Of a stretch of 64,000 nucleotides of DNA, positions 44,477 to 55,466 are shown in pieces (the stretch's first letter is position 1; every line of letters starts with the position of its first letter). The translations under genes were made by a program, and so were the position numbers. The DNA is from Myrmaecium sp. VS I D KN 1 (Eukaryota; Ascomycota; Dothideomycetes; Valsariales; Valsariaceae), in contig JADQAV010000055.1 of assembly GCA_019775845.1 (NCBI GenBank), forward strand, positions 24,647-88,646, read 5' to 3'. The notes beneath the pieces are model-generated. The model was not told where the DNA came from and made no database searches. It saw only the letters and a program-made list of their open reading frames with translations.

Positions 44477-46216
44477 TCACAACCCCCTCACATCCCCCCC
44501 AAACCCCACCGGCCTCCTCACCTCCCTCTCCGGCACAAACGGCACAATCGCCAACGCACGATACAACCCGCCCATGCCCAGCGGCCCACGATCCACCAAC
44601 CTCCTCCAGCCTCCTTCAATCCTCTGCCGCACCTCCGGATCTGCCCCAGCACCAGCTTGCTTCACCAGCGCCCGCACGCGCTCCCGCCCGCCCATCGTCT
44701 CGAGAAAATCGGCCTGGGCGACAGGCCCGTGGACCTCGACCCCCTCGCTCGCGCGCAGCGCGGCCTCGGCGAGCGCCTGGAAGTCCACGTCCGCGGACAG
44801 GTCGACGCGGCCCGGGAGCGCGAAGGGGGAGACGCGCCGGTGGGCAAGGATGCCGCGGAGGGAGTTGGTGGGGACCGTGGACGCGGGGCCGTAGTCGAGG
44901 ATCAGGGCGGCGCCGGAGGGGTGCGGTTTGAGGATGCCGGGGGCGGGGGGCGTCCTGCTGCTGCTTTTGTTGCTGTTGCTGCTGCTGCTGCTCCCGCCGA
45001 TGCGCGTGGCGAAGTCGGAGACGATGGCGAGGGATTCGGGGGAGATTTCGATGATGGAGCCGGGGGGTTGGGAGAGTAGGGCTTGATAGCGCAGGGAGAG
45101 AGTGGGGAGGTAGAGGGAGTGGGGTGTTGGGTGGGGGGCGAGGGTGAGTTCGAATTCTGGCGTAGGATCGTCGGTGGAGGATGATGAAGGGGTGGATTCG
45201 GCGATGGTCTTGATGGGGTCGGGGAGTTTGGGTGAGACGAGAAGTTCGCGCCATTGCGGGATGTTGGTGGCGGATGGCGGATGGGAGGGCGTCGGGGTGG
45301 TGGAACGGGTGAGGGTGGATTTGGGAGAGGAGGGTGCCGGGGCCAGGACGCTTTGGAAGACGTGGATGGGGAGAGCATCGAAGAACTCGTGGGCGATGAT
45401 GAAGGGAGTTTTGGTTGGGTCTGAGTAGGCGTCAGTATATTGAGACGGCACTGAAATATGGAGAAGCATACCTTTTGGGATGAACCGGATGTCTTCACAC
45501 CATATGATCTTTGTCCCAGGAAGATACTTGCAGGTGCTTTGGTGTCCAATGTCGATTGCCTCCATGGGCGCATCTCCACAGAGCAACTTCTGCTGCGCTT
45601 CGCGGAGGGAAGGACTCGCCTCGACCAGATATATCGCTTCGATGGCGGACGCCATACTCTTGAAGTTGCGGATCGTCTGTAGGCTTGTGAGCCACGCCAT
45701 TCGCCCTGTACGCATCATGATGGCCATACCCGCAGCATGTCATCCATCAGCGTTCCTCTGCCCGGCCCAACCTCCATCAACTGCACGCCTTCCCGTTTCC
45801 TGCCCTGCGCTATCCACTCGGCCACCACCCAGATACCGACCAGCTCTCCGAACACCTGTGAAATCTCCGGCGACGTGACGAAATCCCCCTTCCGTCCGAA
45901 CTGATCCCTGCCGTCGGGTTTGCTGGTGTAGTAGCCGCCGTCGGGAGAGGTGAGGCATTGTCGCATGTAAGCCGCCACGGATACTGGGCCTGTTGTCTAG
46001 TTCGCGCAGTCAGTACTTGCATCGTAAATGGGATTATCAAAATAGTAAACACTTCCGTACCGTGATAGCTTCAGCTAGACTTTTGGCCAGCGGCGTTGAC
46101 CACTGCCGTCCCAGAGAGCTCGACCACCGTGCACCAAAGAGACCATAATTAACAGAGATGCGGTCGCGGAGACACTTAGAGGCCAACCGGGCCTGTGTTC
46201 GTAGCACAGCGCGCAT
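44477..46216 (-). CDS. NDUFAF7: complex I assembly arginine methyltransferase NDUFAF7 homolog
   Basis: Mitochondrial matrix SAM-dependent methyltransferase (MidA/DUF185 family) that in animals dimethylates an arginine of the NDUFS2 subunit early in complex I assembly. Minus-strand exons are 46216-46061, 45996-45730, 45676-45472 and 45420-44477; 523 residues. Introns are 64, 53 and 51 nt, and every junction restores the family reading (ITTTGPVSVAAYMRQCL, LRTIRNFKSMA, PKDPTKTPFIIAHEFFDALP). The Arg-rich N terminus (MRAVLRTQARLASKCLRDR) looks like a mitochondrial presequence. Motifs are GDFVTSPEISQVFGELVG, LMEVGPGRGTLMDDML (SAM site) and IAHEFFDALPIHVF. A Ser-rich linker lies at 45140-45340. It is divergent from the CDK11-like gene with only 110 bp between start codons. 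Confidence 0.92.
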
Positions 46217-46326
46217 GGTTGGTGTGGTTCGAGGAAGTAAATACGGCGGCTAGGCCTAGCCGTTATCGAACGCGGAGGTGTTGCGGAGGTGGAGCTTGGA
46301 TCTCCGCAACGCCTCAAAGTCTCCCG
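46217..46326. promoter_or_regulatory. compact bidirectional promoter, NDUFAF7 / CDK11-like
   Basis: Only 110 bp separate the NDUFAF7 ATG from the most upstream sensible ATG of the kinase gene (190 bp to the other). Both promoters and 5' UTRs must share or overlap this interval. No TATA box is visible. Confidence 0.5.
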
Positions 46327-47911
46327 ATGACATCTTTCCCGCAGCAACCTCCGCAACAACTCGACGACACGCAAGGACGGAGCCCACGCACCACAACCAC
46401 CACGACCATGAGCTCACGGTGGGCGGATACGGAAGAGGACAGGGCGGCGGAGGAGCGGCGCAAGCGCGAGAAGGAGGAAAAGAAGCGAGCTAAGGCGGAG
46501 AAGCAGCGCAAGCTCGAGGAGGAGGCCAGACGGAAAGCACAGCAAGCTGCTGCTGCTGCAACAACAGATGGCGCGGGCGGTGCCGGCGCACCACCTGCGA
46601 AGAGAAGGAAGTTGACACCGGGAGCTGAGCAGGACGAGGTGGAGGAGCTTCCGCGCCAACTGCTGCGGTTCGCCGCACCGGAATGGGGACCGTGCCGGCA
46701 TGTGGACAACTTCGAACGGCTCAATCACATCGAGGAAGGCTCATACGGCTGGGTGTCGAGGGCGAGAGAGCTTGCCACAGGCGAGGTCGTTGCGCTGAAG
46801 AAGCTCAAGATGGATAATGCTGTGGACGGTTTCCCGGTCACGGCGCTACGAGAGATCCAGACGCTGAAGGAGTCGAGGCATCGGCACATTGTGGACCTGA
46901 GAGAAGTCGTCGTGGGGGAGACGATGGATGAGTGAGTGCATGGCCTGTCCAGCATGGGATATCTGCTACATCTGCTGACATGTCTTCCAGCGTCTTCCTG
47001 GTGATGGAATTTCTGGAGCATGATCTGCGTACGCTCCAGGAGGATATGGCCGAGCCCTTCCTACCGTCCGAAATCAAGACGTTACTATTGCAACTCGCTT
47101 CAGCAGTCGACTACCTACATGATCATTGGATCCTACACCGCGACCTGAAGACCTCCAACGTAAGCCTCGTGTACGACCGACTGAACCCCGCGTACATGTA
47201 TACTAAACCCGCCCACAGATCCTCATGAACAACCGAGGCGAGATCAAGATTGCCGACTTCGGCATGGCCCGTTACTACTCCGACCCCCCACCGCCCAACC
47301 TCACCCAGCTCGTGGTCACCCTCTGGTACCGCGCACCCGAGCTCCTCCTCGGCGCCACCACCTACACCCCGGCCATCGATCTCTGGTCGGTAGGCTGCAT
47401 CTTCGGCGAGCTCCTAACGAAAGAGCCGCTCCTGCAAGGGAAAAACGAAGTCGACGAGCTCGCCCAGATCTTCGCCCTCTGCGGCCTGCCCACGGACACC
47501 TCCTGGCCGGGTTTCCGCCGGCTCCCCAACGCCAAAACCCTGCGGTTGCCGCCGAACCCGGCGCCCGCCGCGACCGCCTCGCGCATCCGCGCCCGCTTCC
47601 CCTTCCTCACCGGCGCCGGCAGCGCCCTGCTCACCAGCCTTCTTAGCCTCAACCCGGACGCTCGTCCCACGGCCAAGCAGATGCTCGAGCACCCGTACTT
47701 CAAGGAGGACCCTCGGCCCAAGGCGACGGCTATGTTCCCCACGTTCCCGAGCAAGGCGGGCCAGGAGCGCCGGCGGAGACGGGCGACGCCCGAGGCACCC
47801 CGCCGTGGAGAGGCGCCGGGGCTGGGCAGTGCGGGGGTTGATTTTAGCAACTTGTTTGCGGGGAGGGAGAACGAGGAGAAGGGGGCTGGGTTCAGTCTGA
47901 AGTTGGTATAG
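46327..47911 (+). CDS. npkA: CDK11-like (PITSLRE) protein kinase, NpkA/Ppk23 type
   Basis: Cyclin-dependent kinase related to CDK11, linked to transcription and splicing. Exons are 46327-46931, 46991-47159 and 47219-47911; 488 residues. A second in-frame ATG at 46408 (MSSRWADTEED) is an equally good start and gives 461. The N terminus is a basic coiled coil (EERRKREKEEKKRAKAEKQ) with a nuclear-signal-like AKRRKL. Kinase domain from about 129: HRDLKTSN, DFGMARYY, VVTLWYRAPELLLG and the cyclin-helix FPVTALREI, the counterpart of PITSLRE. The glycine loop reads IEEGSYGWV, so the first Gly of GxGxxG is Glu. The C terminus carries a basic stretch and ends in GFSLKLV. Introns are 58 and 59 nt. Confidence 0.92.
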
Positions 47912-49923
47912 TATCGATGGTCGATATTGGTCCTACCTATGGAAGGGACCTGCATCAAGCGGTGGTGGGAGCGTGGTTCCAGAAGCGGCCGATCGAGTCG
48001 GTACCGAGGGGGAAGAACAGTCAGGCCCGACACGGTGGCTCAGAGATGATGGCAGAATCGCCGTTACGGGCCAGTGCAGGTACACTCCGTATCTAAGTAG
48101 CTACATGGAATATATTCCCCTGCAACGCCCGCTCCGGGAATACGGTTCACTTCCTCTCCCTCTGTCTCACCCTGTCCATCTTCCGCAGACATGCCGTCCA
48201 CCCTCGCCATCCATCCATCCATCCATCCAACCAAGCAAACAGCACACGTCGTCGCCCACGCGTCGCACCGACCTCGCAACTGCTGCCTGCGCCTCCACGC
48301 ATTTGGACCACCCCACTCTCCACCCCAAGCTGGTGGGTGGACAGTGAACATCCTCCGCCCCACCCATCCACCCACATCCACCCTGCCCCACTTCCTCAGC
48401 TACGCACGCACGCACATCCCCACCCCACTCCACCCCGCACCACAAGACGACGACGAGGCTGTGCACGTGTGGTGTGTTGTACGTACACATACGAGTGCGA
48501 GCGGACGCGAGTCGGCTTTTGAAACCTACCGCTGGAGGAAAGCGTCTGGTCTGGCTAGGTAGTTGTTTGATGTTGAGGGTCGTCACGGTGCGCGGGCTTC
48601 ATCCCCCGGATTTCTTTGCTTTTGCTCTTCAGCCTCGTCAGCGTCCCGGCTACTCAGTCCTCTCTTTCATCGCACTTCTGCCCGGGGGTCTCACGGGGGT
48701 ACATACATACCGCCTATTCCACGCACACGATAGAAACGCGGCAGCGGAGGATCCATCATCCCATCCATCTGCCTAAAACAGCATGTTTCACGACGGACGG
48801 CGGGATGCGGAAGGATGAGGCTGTGCCCGCCCGTGCCAGGCTCCAGACGCCGGGGGGGAACCGGGGCCGGGAGGTGGGGGCCGGGGAGGGATGGGTACGA
48901 ATGCGAATGCGAGTATTAGGTGTCGTGCATACACATCGTCCGCTACTTCGAGGTACCTTAAGGAAGCTAATCTATTAAATATCTATCTATTTATTTACAA
49001 TGCATGAACAAGCATGTCTAACACCGGTGTCTTCACTCATCCAAGGCTCGGACGATAAAGGACTTCACTTACGGGGCCCCTTCTTCCGCGCGATTCATGT
49101 ACCTACCTACGGTACCAACCTATCCCGCTGACAATTCTCCTCCGAGTAAGGTACCGTGTTAGGCAGGCAAGCAGGCAGGCAGCAAGCAAGCAAGCAAGAA
49201 AGGATTACCAACCACCTCGCCCCTCCACCTTCACCTTCACCTTCACCTTCTGCTTCGTCCGCGACCGCTGCACGATTCCCCGCATGTACATACCTAAGGT
49301 AGTAGTACCTTGGTACAAAGCACATGGCAAGCGGAACCTACTCCTACCTACTAGTACCTCAGATCCGCCCCAAACCCAAACCCCAACCCTACCTACCTAA
49401 CCCCGCGTCGAAACCAACGCGCACCGGAGTTAAGGGGTGGTCCCGGCGGACTGCTCTCCGTCCCGTCTTTTTTTGTCAGCAACTGCCCGCGGTTCCATCC
49501 ATGTCAGCAAATGCGGTCGGTGTCCTGAGTTGTAGGGGAGAGAGAGAGAGAGAGATAGCTCGTCTAATGGGCGAAGGGGTGTCTAATTCGATCTTGCTAT
49601 TGATTGAGGCATAGAGGGGAATGGACTGATTGGTCGGGAATGTTGGATGCGCTCCCTTCCCTTCCTACCTTCCAGCCTCGCATGCACCTTTGACGATCTA
49701 GGATTCTCCTCTCCCTCTCCAAGCGAGCGCTGCCGAGGATAAAGAGGTAGCGTAAACCGTTGGTTTTGTAGTTCCTCGAAAATGTCGCGCACGCTGCGAA
49801 AGAGTGACCAGATCAACAGATCCTCTTGACCGGAGAGATTCCAGAGATCAAGAGGCATTATACAACGCATCTGAAAAGAAAAACACCTCATCACGAGAAG
49901 AATTCGGGGAGATCATCCCGTCG

Positions 49924-49988
49924 CCTCGCATCGTCCTCGCATCGTCCTCGCATCGTCCTCGCATCGCCCTCGCATCGCCCTCGCACGA
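49924..49988. repeat. 11-bp minisatellite, about six copies
   Basis: Unit CCTCGCATCGT repeated in tandem, with T-to-C change in later copies. Confidence 0.85.
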
Positions 49989-52292
49989 CGCTCGGACGAA
50001 TTCACTCGCGCTGAGTTTCCTCGGGGATCGTAGGGCTTTGCAGGGACAGAGGGATACACCTACAATGTAGGGCAGAGAGAAGGAAGAAAGAAAGAAAAGT
50101 AGGAAAGAAACATAAACCAACCTACCTATCCTCCATGTGACCCTTTTCTTTATCCCATCCGCACATGACGCTTGACAATGCATGGGTGCAATGGATGAGA
50201 TGCGCGCTCCGGGACGGGGAACTCACAACCTCCGTGCCGCCGATCTAAGGTACCGACCGGGGATGGGAGCCCGACGGGCCCCGGTTCTCCCGCCGCAGCA
50301 GCGGGGGGCACAGACCATCATCAGGGTCTTTTTTTCTTTCTTCATTTTTTTTCTTCTTTTTGCTGGGCGGGCGGGCGGTGACCAGCGGCAGAAGGAAGGG
50401 TAAGGTTAAAATTGACTGAAGGTCCGTGCAGCAGATTGGTCATGTCATGCCCGCCGACCAACCGGATGGAAAGGAAAAAGCGGCGGATCTGAGAGATGCG
50501 ATGCGATGCGATGCCTGAGGTTGCCCAACCAGCCTTGGAGCCTGACAGACATGGTATGGTGGAGAGGAGCGGGAGGGAGGGAGGTCGGGTAGGTAGCTGC
50601 CGATTCTGCCGGAAACGAAAGATCCACCATCTTCTTTTTTTTTCGCTTTCGCTGCTCTCCATCTGCTCAGCGGGCACCGCTTTCTTCCGATTTGTTTCCG
50701 GGCCTCCGGCTGGCTGGGCTAGGGGGAGTTGCGGTCTTCTCTCCTTCTCTATCAGCGTCGATAAATACAATATGACTCAGGTCCGTTCCGTTCGGGAACC
50801 AAAGAAGGAAGGGAAGGGGAGTTGAGGAGCTCAGGGATAGGTTCCTAGATGTGCGCGTGCGCGCGCGGATGGGCGGGCGGGCGGACGATCGGTCGTCCCT
50901 TCTGTTGGATTCCGCTGTTGCGCTCAGGCAGCGAGGCGACGAGTGTGGGTTGGATCTATCGTTGTACAGTACATCCATGCACTGAGCGAGCGGAGTGGTT
51001 AGTGGTGCGGCGGAGCGTTCGTATATCCGAGCGACAAATGCGAGAAATCGTCCATGAGCGGGAAGTGGGCAGTGTGACTTTTCTCTGCTAGTAGTGAGCG
51101 TTGCTGTGGCTTCTCCTCCTCCTCTTCCTCTTTCTTCTCCTCTTTCTTCTCCTCTTTCTTCTTCACCCCTGCCCCTGCTGTCGCCTTGCGGGCTGGTGAG
51201 TTGTACGGACAACGCGCGGTAGGAGCGTCATTCGGCCCCTCCCTTGTCGTCTGTCGCCAGCGCGCAAACTGCGGAGAGGCCGGGGCCTGGCAACGCAGGC
51301 GACATTCGATAAGGGACTCCACTCAGCCCTGTTATAGGTCGACCGCACGGCTTACCTACTAACTCGCCCTATGCAGTCACCATTTGCGCGTGAGGGCAAG
51401 CAGCTCCTCATCGAATGAAGAAAGCCAGCGTCACTGCCCGCATGCAAGACCTTGCGATGGATAGACGATCGCTGTACTTTCAGGTTTACGGTCAATCTTG
51501 TGGGTCGCGAGGGGTCCAAGATGCCCACGGCCGAGAACGTTGGGCGTGGGGCCGCCTTTTGGACACCGCACGCTGGAACGGAGTGGACGGATGAGCGTTC
51601 GTCCGTCCAGGGTGATGGCGTTGATTGCTTACATATGCTAGTCGGATACAATAAGGTATTACCTACTCCGTACCTTGGTAATGTGTGTTCCTTAGCTGCC
51701 TTACTTATCGCTGCGGAATAAGGTAGACAAGGCATGACGCATAGACTGGACGGAGTTAGGATGGAGATGTGATTTCAAAGGATGCTGCGTAATACCACCT
51801 GAAGGACTCACATCCACCTTGGAGGCGGGGAGGACCTGGCGTTTTCCCTGATCGGCGAGCGCGGGTATGAATCATCCACGATCCTTCCACTTCTTCGTCC
51901 AGCGCGCAAGGCAGCCGGCAGCCCGCATGCCGCCTCGGCCGGTAGTCCCCCCGTTCCCCCTTGGCCCGTTCCCCTGTTCGGCCGGTGGATGGGCGGTGGA
52001 CGGGCGGTGAGGACCAGACAAGCCAGAGTCGTCTGCATCGAGGGTGCGGTGTGGCCGTCAATGGCCGGCTAGCGTGGGAAGGGGCGGAGCCGAGAGCGTC
52101 GGCCTCGGTGTTTGCGGCCCTGGGCAGCCTTAACTTCCGGGGCCTCGTTACTTCCGTGCGAATGCCCCGTGCCCCGTGCGCGTCTTGCTCAAACCCTCAT
52201 CACCAAGCCTTTCCTGCTCTCCGTCAGCCATCCGAGGGTTTAAAGAAGGTCGTGGGCCCTCCTTCAAGGACGCGTCTACATACTCACACTGT

Positions 52293-52320
52293 CATACCAT
52301 ACCATACCATACCATACCAC
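52293..52320. repeat. CCATA pentanucleotide repeat
   Basis: Five and a half units, about 500 bp upstream of the 52797 gene. Confidence 0.85.
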
Positions 52321-52796
52321 GTATACCTATTCAACAGACTACCAGGACTCGTCTACAGTACTACTACATCCCACCACTGCTGCTCACGATCAACTCACAC
52401 TCTGCGATATCATCATCATCAACATCAACAACTGCAACGACCTCATCGCCGTTACGTCGTCGCCAGACAGCCTCACACTCCCGTACCACTCCGGTTGCTG
52501 CTTCGGATGAACATCGGCCGGACCCTTCCCGACTCGATCGCATTGGCCTGACAAATCACCCCTGCATCGCATCGCATCGCATCCGCGTCACCGCCTTCAT
52601 CCTGATTGGTCATTGGCCGCCCTTCCCCAGGCAGACACCCCGAGCACTTCAGCCTGGTAGGTGCACAGTCATACAGCCTCCCCAGGCCGTCCATCCCCGG
52701 AAACTCAGGCACTGACTCAACGACCCCAATCCCCCAGGCAGTCATTGCACCCACTGCCAATAAATCCTCCCCGCCGCCCATCTCAATCTCTCCATC

Positions 52797-53576
52797 ATGC
52801 CTTCACATCTTCGACACCAAACTTTCTTCGAGCCTGTCTCCGCCGAACAGACCCGCTCCCACTACACGACACCCTCTCCTCCGCAGAAGAAGCAGAAGAT
52901 GAGCCTCACGCAAACCTACTACATCGCCGCCTCGGCACGGTCGAAGCTTGGCAAGGAAGCCTGCCGACCAGACCACGACCTGAGGCTGCTCGTCGGCCAC
53001 GCCAATCTCTTGGACTCTTTGATGCTTGAGCTTGCCGACGCCGAGAAGGAGCAGGAGGCCTGGTTCAACCAGACGCTGAAGCGGGCCTCCAAGGCCGACG
53101 AGCCCAAGCACATCCAATGGGCCGACACCATCATCGAGGACGACGATGACGATGCCGAATCCGACGCATCCGACAGCGATTCGGACGGCGAGTACGACGA
53201 GGCTGCCTTCGACATGATCCCGCCCTTCCGCAGCATTCCCATGTCGCCAGTGCAGGTCATCACGACGGAGCTGGAAGATGACGACGAGGAGTTCTACGAG
53301 GACTTGGAGGACGACGAAGAGCACGCCCTCACACGAACATCATCCAACTCGCCGCCCGAACTCGTCCATGACGAGGACTCCGACGACGAGTCACCGCCTG
53401 TCTCTCCGCCGCAACCCACGCTCGAGTACTCGGAGCGGGAGCGGCAAGCCATCGCAACAACAGCTTATTACGACGGCAAACCACCGTCGCTCACCTCGCC
53501 GGAACGGGAGTCCTTTCTTCAAGAAGGCTACTTCCTTCCGCAACGAAATAGCACGCCAATGATCGCGACGTGCTAG
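52797..53576 (+). CDS. acidic conserved-looking protein of unknown function
   Basis: Single-exon frame of 259 residues. A second Met at residue 35 (MSLTQTYYIAASARSKLGKE, base 52899) looks like the natural start of the folded part, giving 225 residues; the preceding CTCCTCCGCAG could be a splice acceptor of a 5' UTR intron. The first 75 residues after it are helical (HDLRLLVGHANLLDSLMLEL, EQEAWFNQTLKRA). The rest is strongly acidic and disordered (IIEDDDDDAESDASDSDSDG, TTELEDDDEEFYEDLEDDEE) with a hydrophobic-proline patch (MIPPFRSIPMSPVQVI) and a C-terminal region FLQEGYFLPQR. No enzyme motif was seen. The layout suggests a nuclear or cytosolic adaptor, but that is only inference. Confidence 0.8.
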   Translation: MPSHLRHQTFFEPVSAEQTRSHYTTPSPPQKKQKMSLTQTYYIAASARSKLGKEACRPDHDLRLLVGHANLLDSLMLELADAEKEQEAWFNQTLKRASKADEPKHIQWADTIIEDDDDDAESDASDSDSDGEYDEAAFDMIPPFRSIPMSPVQVITTELEDDDEEFYEDLEDDEEHALTRTSSNSPPELVHDEDSDDESPPVSPPQPTLEYSERERQAIATTAYYDGKPPSLTSPERESFLQEGYFLPQRNSTPMIATC

Positions 53577-55466
53577 GCCGTCAGAATCACCAATTCTGTT
53601 TTCTCGACATTCTGGATTTCTTTTACATAGCGACATTCGAGACGACGGGTGGAGCGCAACGCATCAGCACGATATCCATGGCATGGTTTTGGTTTTGGTT
53701 TTTGTTTCTTTTCGCATTCAGCATGGCGTTCCGGAGGCCCGATTTCCTACCACCACTCCATGTTTCACATGGATCCATCCATCTCTCCTCTCACGATCGT
53801 CCCGCAGAACGGGAAGCGGACGGCAGGGTTTCTGCTGTGGTGAAAGAACGAACCGCGGAGTTTTTTTTTCTTTTCGATCAACCAAACAACACATACGCCT
53901 ACAGATCTCCCTCCTTCTCCCATCGTGATCACGCGGGATTGAGGTTGAGACTCGCGCACATTTTGATGATTTGAGTATTTGGTTTGCATCTACACTCTCA
54001 CGCTCATATCTATATACATATATATACCTGCAACCAAGCACGATCTTGAAACAAAAGAAATATATAATATGAACATCCACACCTCTGTCTTCTCTCTCTT
54101 GCTTTCATGTGTTAACCTCCGAGCTCCTCGCGTTTACCCCCGCGCATGCGCAGTTTTATCTACATACTTATTCCCTCAATCGCGTGACCCTTTCGCATCG
54201 ACAGTAAACCCCGCATTACAACACAACACAACACAACACACCGTACCCACGCACTTATGGCATCCACTCAATCAAGCAACCCGAACCCCGCCGACCCGAA
54301 GAACTGTACCGTATCGTTCCGAGCCGAACCGAACTGAACCGATTGATCCGAACGGAGCACTGGGTGCATGTGAAGCTCCAACCCTGCCTAACCTCTCTCT
54401 TGCTTTTTCTCTTTTTGGTTAATGTTAGTTGTGAGTGTGCAGCGTGCAGTCATAGTTGGGTAAAGGGCGGGGAGGGAGATTTGCGAGCCTGATACCTATG
54501 TTCATATGTACATCGAAGGACCCTTGGACGCTGGGAGGGTGGGGAGGTGAGGTGTATCCGTATCGTGAGTATATATATATACATTCCTGTATATATCCAA
54601 GAAGGTACGTAAGCATACTCGCCGAGAGGGGAATTGTCGAAGTAGCACCGTCTTCAGGTATGGAGGAAATGCTTGAGTTGGTCCTCTTTCCTTCCCTCTC
54701 TTCGTCATCTTGGTAGATTTATTTGTTATAGGTGTAAGATCTACCGCTCTCTTCTTATTCTTCCTCCCTTTTTTCGTCTTTACTTTGCCTCTCTTCGCTT
54801 CCTTTACTCCTGGGCCTTCGCGCGCTATGTTTCTATCTTTTCTCCTGTCGGTTATCTTTCTCCTTACTGTTCTTTCTAAGAATGTAGGTGTCCACTCTTA
54901 GGATATAAAGAAGAGAAGAGGAGAGAAGAGAAGAATTCTTGTCTTAAAGACAATTATCAAACAACCAAGAAGAGGGCCCTTAGGCTCCGTATATAGGGAG
55001 TAATCGTAGTAGTAGCTCGGTACCAGAATTTAACTTTGAACATTTTATATCTATACTCTAATAAATACTAGAAAGAAGGGTTAAGGGTTATAGAGATCTT
55101 AAGTTTGATTATATATTTACTGTATATATTCATAAAGAAGGTAGAACAAAAAGAATGAAAAGTAAGTAACGAATCGTGCTACTCCCAGGTCCCAGGTGAG
55201 TGAGCTAAAAAGCGGTAACGAACATGCCTCAGATGAATAAATGCGATGCGATGGTACCCGAACGCCTTTACGCCTCCGATCCCTCCGTTCCGAAATGTTG
55301 GTTAAGAATCTAATCCCGTACCCATGGTGGTAGCAGGAGGAGTGATGATGACGAGCATGATGCAAATACCCCCTCACGTAGAGCTTTCTCCTGACATTAT
55401 ATATTTCCAACCACCTCATCATTCCTCAATCATAATCAACCACACCCCCCATCAACCGGCACGTCC
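53577..55466. other. convergent 3' region, unknown gene and ATG15
   Basis: 1.9 kb, AT-richer than the rest of the window, especially 54880-55150 and around 54000 (atatatatacc runs). No gene recognised. Confidence 0.55.

Larger units (their letters stand above)
47912..52796. other. 4.9-kb gene-poor, repeat-rich region
   Basis: The longest stretch without a supported gene. It is full of simple sequence: CCAT repeats at about 48205-48232, GCAG/CAAG at 49161-49200, CTTCAC at 49226-49250, GA at 49540-49555, an 11-bp tandem at 49924-49988, GATGC at 50495-50515 and CCATA at 52293-52320. Frames on both strands are low complexity. It may contain long regulatory sequence or a non-coding transcript, but nothing specific can be called. 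Confidence 0.5.
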
